From Monodelphis domestica (lineage: Eukaryota > Chordata > Mammalia > Didelphimorphia > Didelphidae), in NCBI RefSeq assembly GCF_027887165.1, contig NC_077228.1:387935692-387999691 (forward strand): a stretch of DNA of 64,000 bases, written 5' to 3'. The position numbers were made by a program, and so were the translations under genes. Below the pieces are notes generated by a model. It was not told the DNA's origin. It saw nothing but the letters and a program-made list of their open reading frames with translations, and made no database searches. Positions within the stretch are counted from its first letter, which is position 1. The number at the start of each line of letters is the position of its first letter. Positions 56,175-64,000 of the stretch are shown one piece after another.

Positions 56175-56540
56175 GTAAATTTGACCAAATGTTTTGTAAG
56201 GCAGGAGAGCATTCCAGGCATGGAGAATAGCTAATGCAAAGGCAAAGAGTTGAGACAGAAGACCAGTGTCACTAGATTGCAAAGGGATAAAGTGTAAGAT
56301 GTCCAAGAAGGTAGGAAGGGGGTAGGTTATGAAGGTCTTTAAAAGTTGGATTGAGGATTTTATATTTGATCCCAACAGGGAGCCACTGGAGTTTATTGAC
56401 TATGTGTGCACTGACCTGTTTAGATCTTTGCTTTAGGAAGAAAACTTTTGCAACTGAACAGAGAATGGATATGGGAGAGATTTGGGGCAGGGAGACCAAC
56501 CAGAAGGTGATTGTAATGGTCTAGGTGTAAGGTGAAGAGG
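56175..56540 (-). mobile_element. L2 LINE fragment, antisense
   Basis: The minus frame around 56272-56400 reads KLQWLPVGIKYKI and LHNLPPSYL, the conserved L2 C-terminal block. A CR1/L3-like scrap may precede it at 56080-56175. Confidence 0.7.
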
Positions 56541-56569
56541 TCTTACATTATTATCAAAGGGATTTGTGG

Positions 56570-57300
56570 TCTAGTCAGGCACATACTTCTCTGACATAGC
56601 CTCCTTGGCTAACATCTACAAACTTACTCAAATCTTTTCCACCATCCTTTTATTAAGGATCCTTTCCCTTGACCCTGTCATCTCCTGTGCTATTGTTCTA
56701 CAGCTTTCCTTCTTTTCAAAGACAAACTTTTAAAACAATTATCAATACACATAGCTTCAACTTCCTCATTTCTCACTCCCTAACCCCTTTCAGTCTGGCT
56801 TCCAACTCCACCACTTGTTGAAAATTTCTTTCTTCAAGGTGGCCAGTAATCTCTGGATGATGGGATCTTTTTCTTAGTCCTCATCCATCTTGAACCCTCT
56901 GTAGCATTTGACACTGATGATGATCCCCTCCTTCTGGGGAATTTTTCTTTCCTTGTGTTTTACCTTTCTGTTTTTTGAAATTTTCTCCATCATGCTTTTA
57001 CTTTCCTGATTGATTCTCCTCAGATTCCTTGATAGTGTAACCTAGAGCTATGTCTTAGTTCTTCTCTTTACAAGCTCAGTGATTTCACCATTTCCCATAG
57101 GCTCAATTGTTATTTCTGTGCAGATGACTCAGAAATCTACAACTGGTCCTCACATGTCTCTTGACCATCAGTTCCACATTACCAACTGATTGACAGACAT
57201 CATTACCTCATTGACCCACAAGTTTCTCAAATTAGCATGTATAAAATGAAGTTAATTACATTTACCCTAAACCTACACCTTCCTTCTAACATCTTTGGTT
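56570..57300 (+). mobile_element. L2 LINE fragment, sense
   Basis: 'cagtctggcttccaactcca', a 'ccagtaatctctggatgatg' block and the AFDT-VDHP region (near 56905) follow in order, then 'tatttctgtgcagatgactc' at the ADD motif. Two L2 pieces in opposite orientation thus face away from each other around 56555. Confidence 0.7.
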
Positions 57301-57304
57301 TTGT

Positions 57305-57750
57305 AAAGGGCGCTACCGTACTCCCAGGAGAGTGTTTAAAGTCATTAAAAAAGCAACAAAGAAGAAAGAGAACAACTATGACCCCAAATTCATCATCACC
57401 TTGTGACCAGTGTAACAGGGAGTCTTTCCAAATGTTGCTAGGCAGGCTCTTGGTCTGGAACAAAAGACCTATCTCATATGCATTTTACTTTGAGTCCATA
57501 AACAAAGCTTTTTTTCCTTTATAGGACATGTCAGATCTTTTGCTCTGGTGGGATAATCTTTAAAGCTTTCAGGTCCCCTCCATGTTATGATAAGGAATCA
57601 GAATAGGATTCAGTCATTTAGTTCTATCTACACAGACAGTATTCCCCCCCCATCCCCATCCTATATGCTCTTCTTGAATGCCATTAGGAATCCATTTCCA
57701 GAGATGGTCCTAGGATAGGGGTAAGGGAAGGAACTGTCTTTAAAATATAT
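57305..57750. other. Unassigned DNA
   Basis: No gene or repeat was recognised with confidence. Confidence 0.4.
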
Positions 57751-57756
57751 TGTGTC

Positions 57757-57912
57757 AGGGTAGCTGGAGAGAATGCTTGTCCTGGAGACAAGAGATCCTA
57801 TTCAAACCTGGTCTCAGATACTTCCTAGCTGGGTGATCCTGGCTAAGTAATTCAAGCCCAAATGCCTAGCCTTTGCCAATATTAGGTATTGATTCTAAGA
57901 CAGAAAAGAAAG
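57757..57912 (+). repeat. Marsupial SINE, diverged, with TA tail
   Basis: It shows 'tcaaacctggtctcagatac' and 'ctagctgggtgatcctggct', then a short 3' half. A TA microsatellite (57913-57940) grew from its tail. Confidence 0.8.
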
Positions 57913-57944
57913 ATTATATATATATATATATATATATATTCAAA

Positions 57945-60595
57945 TTTGACATAAGGTTCTTATCTTTTCAAAGATATGTACCAGATAGAGAGAATAGGAG
58001 ATGAGACTGCTATACAAATAAAACAAAAATTTCTTTCTGTTTGGAAGTCGCACCAAATATGTTTAAGTGCCCCCTTAATAAAAATAATGAGAAAAATAAT
58101 GGATCTGAATGAGCTTCATAACTGAATTTTCACTCTGGTTTAACATTAAAGTCTTTCAAGGTCAGTACAATAACTGCTACCTGAAGTTAATGTAAGATGA
58201 ATGGTATCTCATCAGAAATTCTATATTTTATAATTAAATCATCATTGAGCATGGTGGTCGTTGGGCATATTTGACAAAGAATATTGACTCGGATATTTTG
58301 CTGCAACATCATGCATGTATCTAAAATACAACAACACAAGTTCTTTGTCTCCAAACACTGTACAATCAATATCCTATTACCACAATGTGAGTTCTGCTGC
58401 ATTGTAGCTAAATGAGTGTGTAAGATGCTAGAATGCTTAAACTAGACATTCAAGTTACATGAACAATACAAGAATTCTAATTATGTTCATAGACAGCATC
58501 CCACTAAATCCAATATGAATGTTATATAGAGATTTTAAATCTGGATGGAAATGTCACCATTTATATTTGGGTGTTAAAATAAATTGAGGTTTTAATGTGC
58601 TATCAAATAATATGCTGTATGTCATGCCGCTTATACCTTCTATGCCTCTATGTCATATGATCCATAATTGCAATATGGGTCAAAAAGCTGAAATTCAAAG
58701 TGTTGAAATAGCATGTGATGTTTAAGCAATGTAAGTGGGTTTTTAAGTATTTTTGGAAAATAGAAAATGTTAATGATCATGCACAGATAGTAGAGATATG
58801 AACTTGATCCTATCAATATATGCAAATGTAACCATCTAAAAATTACAGTGAAAATTGAGTCTTCTATAGGAATCAGGTACTAATGTTAGTAAGATGAAAA
58901 CAAATAAATTCAAATTACTCTTGAAAATCCCTTAAATTACCCATATAGCACAGGCCAATATCCTTAAGCAGTTAAAAGTAGAAGTCAAGATATTTTTTAA
59001 GAGTGTCTATCAGAGAGAAGATACATCTGAGATGGTTACTATGGAAACATAGGAATATAATTTTTATATATCATGAATCCTCCTCTCCAACCTTCTCTTC
59101 TTTATTGCCCCACAAACTATTGGTGAGGAAAAAGGCGGAAACAGGACATCTTAAATGGAGGAAAACAAAAACATTTCAAGATTTATCTGTGATGAAAACT
59201 GATTAAGGAAGAAAATACTCTTGAAAGGGCTTCATATATACACGTGATCATATTAAAGGGTAATCATATCATCATATAACTATTTATTCTTCCTGTTTCC
59301 TCATCAGGCAAAAAATGCCACAGAAAAGTCAAAGAGAACTCAGGAAGAAACTATCTGACTAGGAATGCTAAGAAAGGCAATAAAGAGGTTATTTTGTGAG
59401 TGTTTGATAGAGGTGAGGGTTGGTTGAGTATGAGAAAGTGAAAGGAATACTGACTATAGGATTTGCTCAAGTCTCCATTTTTCTAGAGATTTCTGATATA
59501 TAACAATAATCCTTTGTGACAAAAAATTAACTTTAAGAAATGGGGACATACTAACTGAACCCTGCCCTAGCTCACCCACAGGGCTTGTAATGAGGACAGT
59601 CCTAGAAACCTTTCCTTATAAGATGATCATTATCTCACCAGGAGAGGCTCTAGAGATTTCCAGATAAGAAAATTGTTATCAATTTATTTCCTTGGGACCC
59701 TCAAAGTCACCCCAAGGTGTTACTGTCAAGAATTTTCTCTTCTACCTATTCCTCAAGCAATAATTTTGCTTTTTCTTTTTCTCTTTCTCATCTTTCAAAC
59801 AATAACAGCTAGATAATTTTTATATCTAATGGGCTTCTCTCCTTAGGAGAGGAATTCCCCCATGCACGCTCATTCTGCTGAGAAGAATGCATTAAAATGC
59901 CCTTTACTTCTTCCTCAATTTCTAGTGTCTTTCTTGCATTCAGTTTGACTCTGGTCTGGTGGTGTCAGACACCTTGGAAGATAGTGTATTGAGAAGTCAA
60001 TTAATTAAATCATCCCCCCCACCCCCACCCAGTGAAGAGTAAGGTCCTATGCTCTGATACACTTACCAAGTGAGAATACATCTGAATTTTTCACTGTTGT
60101 TGAACAAAGTTCTGGATACTTTCCTAGGTGTTACATGAAGTCTATTCATATTGACTTGAATCTTGGTCATGCCAAAGCTAGTTGGAATCAGATCTAAGTG
60201 AACAGTGATATTCCAAACACTACCCTTGAGGTAGAAGAGAATATTTTAATTTCAGGCTCCTCCTATCACACCTTAACCAGAGAAAGACCTTGGAAACTAT
60301 GGAGGACCAGAACAGGTGACACAGTGTCAAACAGACTAGAAGGCATGGATATCCCATGGAGAGAGAAAGACTTCTGGCACCCAGGATCCTTTGCTATGTT
60401 TGCTTTCCAAGCTGGGTACCACTTCCCTTTCTATTGGTATGTACTTGTAGGGGAGTGTGCCAGACTTGTGAGAAGGAGGTTTATACCAGTTATTCTGCCT
60501 CCACTACAAAAAAAGAAAAAGAAAAAGAAAACAAAGTTCTTGTAACAAGCATACATAATAAATTCCCACATTGGCCATGTTAAAATCGTGTGTCA
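57945..60595. other. Largely repeat-free DNA
   Basis: The stretch 57960-59500 has no repeat I recognise and may include conserved non-coding sequence. The stretch 59515-59960 has an LTR-like composition with an ATTAAA near 59890. A 115-codon frame at 60198-60545 ends in an AAAG-type simple repeat and is not convincing. Confidence 0.35.
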
Positions 60596-60599
60596 TTGT

Positions 60600-60950
60600 G
60601 TATTTAGAGTCCATTGCTTCTCTGTCAGGGGGTGGCACACTTCATCATTGTTCCTCTATAATCATGGTATAATCAAGTCATTGGGTCAATCAGTTTTTTT
60701 TTCCCCAAAAAGGTTTGTCTTTACAATACTTTACTTTTACATTACTTTATATAAATTGGTCTCCTGCTTCTGCTTCTTCACTCTGAATTCATATGAGGCT
60801 TCCCAAGTTTTTCTGAAACTATCTCATTTCTTATGGCATAATAGCATTCCATTGCATTCATATATCATAATTTGTTCAGTCATTTCTCAATTGATAGACT
60901 CCTTAATTTCCAGTTCTTTGCTACTACAAAAAGAGCTGCTATAAACACTA
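60600..60950 (-). mobile_element. L1 3' fragment, antisense, old
   Basis: It carries the antisense landmarks 'tcatatcataatttgttcag' and 'ttctcaattgatagactcc', with 'ctactacaaaaagagctgct', degraded. Confidence 0.7.
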
Positions 60951-61176
60951 AATCTTATAATAATTTTTTTATATTTTATTTTCCCACAATTACATATAAA
61001 AACAATTTTTGGCATTTATATTTTTAAATTTGAGTTCTAAATTCTCTCCTTCCCTTTCTCCAACAACTCACCTCTCCCTGAGTAAAAAAGCAATCTGATA
61101 TAAATTTTACATGTGACTCACGTAAAAAACATTTTTTTTACATAAGAGATATCAAACAAACAAAAAAGAACAAAGA

Positions 61177-61376
61177 GGGGGCAGCTGGGTGGATCAGTGT
61201 GCTGAGAGCCAGGTCTAGAGATGGGAGGTTCTAGGTTCAAATCTGGCCTCAGACACTTCCTAACTGTGTGACCCTGGGCAAGTCACTTAACCCCCATTGC
61301 CTAGCCCTTACCACTCTTCTGCCTTGGAACCAATATACAGTATGGATTCTAAGACAGAAGGTAAGTGTTTAAAAAT
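61177..61376 (+). repeat. Marsupial tRNA-headed SINE, well preserved
   Basis: Near-complete copy close to the family consensus as seen across the window. Confidence 0.92.
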
Positions 61377-61423
61377 GAAAGAAGAAAATGAAATATAGTA
61401 TGTTTTGGTCTGTATTAAAATTC

Positions 61424-61633
61424 CATGTATTTTTTGTAGATAGCAAAGTCATTAAGAAAAATGTAAAGAGGGCAAAGATAACATTTATTGACTTGAAAAC
61501 TATATTGGATGCTATTCTAATGCTTCAATTTTCATTCTAAGGGTATCAGTTATTAAGTGTCCATATGTCTTAATGAAACACATACTCTAATGAGGAATAA
61601 AAAGGCTCTCTCTTCTTAGAGTGGTTCTACCAC
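61424..61633. repeat. 210-bp dispersed unit, copy A
   Basis: It starts CATGTATTTTTTGTAG and ends GGTTCTACCAC. It aligns along its whole length with 62559-62769 with roughly 15 differences. It lies inside the L1 3' region. It carries an AATAAA near 61598, and TG...CA-like ends could be read as a short LTR, but the family is unknown. Confidence 0.85.
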
Positions 61634-62558
61634 TTCTCTGAAAGCAGATGGAATTTTTCATTATGAGTCTCTGGGATTATCTAGGATCACTTTATTGTGG
61701 ATAATAACTTGTTCATTCACAACTGTTCATCAAAAAAAAAATACTGCTGTTATTGTGTTCTTCTGGTTCTGCTCACTTCACTTTGCCTCAGTTCAAGTAA
61801 ATAAGTCTTTCCAGTTTTTTCTGAAATCATCTTGCTTGTCATTTCTTATAATACAATAGTATTCCTTTACAATTATATACAAGTTGTTCAGCTTTTCTCC
61901 AATTGATGAATAATTTCTCAATTTCCAATTCTTTGTTACCACAAAAAAAAAGAACTGCAATAAATATTTTTGTAGAAATTGGTCCCTTTCCCCTATAAAA
62001 TTTGATCCATGAAAGTTTTAGCCATCTTTATTTGATCTCTTTGGGTGCAGGCCTAGTATCAATTGGACTTGGTCAAAAATTCTGTACAATTTGGAAACTC
62101 TTTGGGTATATTTTGAAATTGTCAGAATGGTTAAAACAATTCACAGCTCTGCTAGCAGTGTATTAATTAACTTATTTTCCTGCAGCCTCTCCAACATTTG
62201 TCATTTTCCTTTCATGTATGTATATGTGTGTTGGATCATAAATCTAATGAGTGTTAGGACCTCAGATTTGTTTTAATTTTCATGTCACCAATTATTAGTA
62301 ATTTAAAGCATCATTTTTTTTGCAAAGGTATAGAAAGGTTAGATTTACTGAATTGAAAACCACCTGTTCCTATCCTTTGACCATTTGTTAATTGGAAAAT
62401 GCCATTCATATTTATAATTTGAATCTAATCCTTATCTAGCTTGAAAATGAGATATATAGCAGAGAAATTTGCTGAAAAGATATTTCTGAGTTAACTGTTT
62501 CCATTCTGATCCTAGCTATATTGGGCTTGTTTGTGCCAACATTTTAATTTTGGGTGTG

Positions 62559-62769
62559 CATGTGTTTTTTGTAGATAGCAAAGTCATTAAGAAAAAATGT
62601 AAAGAAGGCAAAGATAACATTTGTTGCCTTGAAGACTATATTGGATGCTATTCTAATGCCTCAATTTTCACTCTAAGTGTATCAGTTATTAAGTGTCCAT
62701 ATATCTTAATGAAACACATACTCTAATGAGGAATAAAGAGGCTCTCTTTTCTTAAAATGGTTCTACTAC
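62559..62769. repeat. 210-bp dispersed unit, copy B
   Basis: It starts CATGTGTTTTTTGTAG and ends GGTTCTACTAC, immediately beyond the 5' end of the L1 fragment. Same orientation as copy A, 1135 bp apart. Confidence 0.85.
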
Positions 62770-62822
62770 TTTAGATAAGAATGGCAATTAGGCTTGATTG
62801 TTATAATATTTTTGACAATTTT

Positions 62823-63120
62823 GCTGAGTTTGGTGGTATAAACCGATATCCCTTCTGTCTGGGGAGGCTGAGGCTGGCAGATTGCATTTTGGCTTTCCTA
62901 GCTACAGTTGGGCTGAGATTATTTGGGTGTTTGTACTAAATTTGGTACCAATATGGTAAGTCCTCACTCAAGGTAATTGTGGGTAGGGAAGCAAGTTGCC
63001 CAATGAGAGAGAGAGATTGATTTAGGGTAAAAATGTAACCAATCAAAACCTCTGTGTTTATCCATAGTGGGATTAGGTCATGAGTGCCTTCGGTACTGCC
63101 AACCTGAGGGAGAAAAACCT
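62823..63120 (+). pseudogene. 7SL (SRP) RNA pseudogene, nearly full length
   Basis: The order of blocks matches 7SL RNA from end to end. The Alu-domain head is GCTGAGTTTGGTGG, with GGGGAGGCTGAGGCTGG at 62860-62876 in place of GGGAGGCTGAGGCTGG. In the S domain, GTGTTTGTACTAAATTTGG (62929-62947) corresponds to GTGTCCGCACTAAGTTCGG, followed by ACCAATATGG and a GTTGCC block near 62995. The closing TAGTGGGATTAGG lies near 63065. It is A-rich after 63121. Many substitutions show a decayed retrocopy. Functional 7SL RNA scaffolds the signal recognition particle. Confidence 0.88.
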
Positions 63121-63187
63121 ATTTAAAAAAATATCTTATGTTTAAGGAGTCCAGTGAAGCATGTAGGCATGCTAGCTTAATTGCAAC

Positions 63188-63260
63188 AATTAATTCATCA
63201 ACCAGGTATTTATTAAGCACCTTCTATGTGCCAAACACAGAAAGAAATAGCATTTTCTTT
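63188..63260 (-). repeat. MIR/L3 terminal scrap, antisense
   Basis: 'tattaagcaccttctatgtg' is the antisense shared 3' terminus of MIR and related LINEs. Confidence 0.5.
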
Positions 63261-63377
63261 GCTGATAGATATAGATCATAAAGGGAGGTGGACCAGTTAA
63301 AGAGGAACTGGGGAGTGAAGCTACTTGGACAAAATTTAAGCCTCCAAACAGTTTCTCTGTACTTTTCTTGTGTGTGT

Positions 63378-63401
63378 GGGGGGGGTGGGGGTGGGGTGGG
63401 G
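63378..63401 (+). other. G-quadruplex motif
   Basis: Four G-runs of 8, 5, 4 and 4 bases are separated by single T residues, immediately after a TG run. Single-base loops favour a stable parallel G-quadruplex. Confidence 0.8.
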
Positions 63402-63404
63402 ATT

Positions 63405-64000
63405 GAGGAGGCTGGTACAAATTTTTTAATGTAAGTTTTGGGGAAATACTTTCACAAATTCAGGAATAAATGGAACTTGTAAGGAATTTTGTAACCACAA
63501 GTTCGAGTTATCAGGGACTGTGGAGCTTTGATCAGCACTAGATAAAGGCAATCAAGGAAATAAATCTGGGACATTCCACTGATATGCTACAGTGGTTCAT
63601 AGGTGAAGAATAAACACATAGCTTAAGAGAGAATTTTTTTTTATGAGTTTTGGAGTAAAAGAATACAACAGATTGAGGAGAAAGTTTCAGGGGAGGTTTC
63701 AAGAACTAGTGAATTGCTAGATTTGGGATTTTATAATTTTGTTTTATATTATATATGATAAATAGATTTTATTATTTTAAAAATTATTACCAATATAATG
63801 GATTCAGTGAGGTAAAGTATGGCATTGTGGTTTAAAATTTTTTTTAATTAAAAATATAAAAATTATATAGCTTGAAGATTTTTCCTAGACTTGCTGATCA
63901 GATCATTGTTAGTAGGTAAATTATTTCAAAGTGCTATCCCAAGGCTGGGTAAATACACCATTTACTGACTTGAGGGACTGGTGGTCTTAGGGCTCATTCT
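63405..64000. other. Unassigned DNA
   Basis: AT-rich to the end of the window. Nothing was recognised. Confidence 0.45.

Larger units (their letters stand above)
60958..62558 (-). mobile_element. L1 fragment, antisense, with two later insertions
   Basis: L1 3' UTR and ORF2 C-terminal sequence runs 60958-61176, 61377-61423 and 61634-62558. It is interrupted by a SINE (61177-61376) and by a 210-bp foreign unit (61424-61633). It starts next to another old L1 end, so two L1 pieces are stacked. Confidence 0.75.

Noticed and set aside
59515-59960. Solo LTR
   Set aside because: The composition is suggestive, but no matching ends or flanking duplication were visible.
60198-60545. 115-codon open frame as a gene
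   Set aside because: It runs into an AAAG-type simple repeat and has no recognised family or splice context.
3037-61376. tRNA genes in the SINE heads
   Set aside because: The heads resemble tRNA promoters but are part of full SINE copies and do not fold as intact tRNAs.
1-64000. A bacterial-style operon, plasmid or phage system
   Set aside because: SINEs, L1, L2, MIR and retropseudogenes show this is mammalian nuclear DNA, and nothing in it looks prokaryotic.

Overview
The window looks like about 64 kb of non-coding marsupial nuclear DNA, most likely intronic or intergenic. The lineage call rests on many copies of a tRNA-headed, CORE/MIR-type SINE of the kind found in opossum and Australian marsupial genomes, on L1 3' ends of marsupial type, and on very old L2, CR1/L3, MIR and MAR1-like relics in an AT-rich background. 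I cannot name the species. I found no convincing host protein-coding gene. Apart from the L1 frames, the open frames are short and mostly fall in repeats or simple sequence.

Layout. 1-10 kb: unassigned DNA with a MIR, a TGG/TGA minisatellite, an old antisense L1 3' end, two abutting antisense SINEs, an L2 piece and a repeat unit with Y-box-like codons. 10.08-16.78 kb: a full-length antisense L1 between 13-bp target-site duplications, with 5' UTR, ORF1, an unusually long inter-ORF spacer, ORF2 (endonuclease, reverse transcriptase, C-terminal domain) and 3' tail; both ORFs carry stops. 17-26 kb: CR1/L3 and L2 relics, a 5'-truncated sense L1, a Tigger-like DNA transposon and a clean antisense L1 3' insertion. 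26-33 kb: older SINEs, a second copy of the Y-box-like unit, a tandem duplication, a MIR split by a hAT-like relic, and repeat-poor DNA that may hold conserved non-coding elements. 33-46 kb: a solo LTR, a TCP1 retropseudogene tail, several SINEs, a long antisense L2, nested L2/L1 insertions, an antisense L1 split by a foldback (MITE-like) element, and an antisense RPS3A retropseudogene. 46-64 kb: more SINEs (one nested in another), L2 pieces, a 3' piece of an endogenous retrovirus, stacked antisense L1 fragments carrying a 210-bp unit repeated 1.1 kb away, and a nearly full-length 7SL (SRP) RNA pseudogene.

The genes do not work together as a pathway; the window is an insertion record. The most unusual items are the foldback element inside an L1 (44184-44317), the 210-bp direct repeat (61424/62559), the two-copy unit with Y-box-like codons (9205/28552), the hAT-like relic in two copies (31253/46803), the long L1 spacer, and an L1 orientation bias (11 of 13 pieces on the minus strand) suggesting the window may lie in an intron of a plus-strand gene. 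Repeat families were assigned by eye from remembered consensus sequences, so family names are less certain than boundaries supported by target-site duplications.
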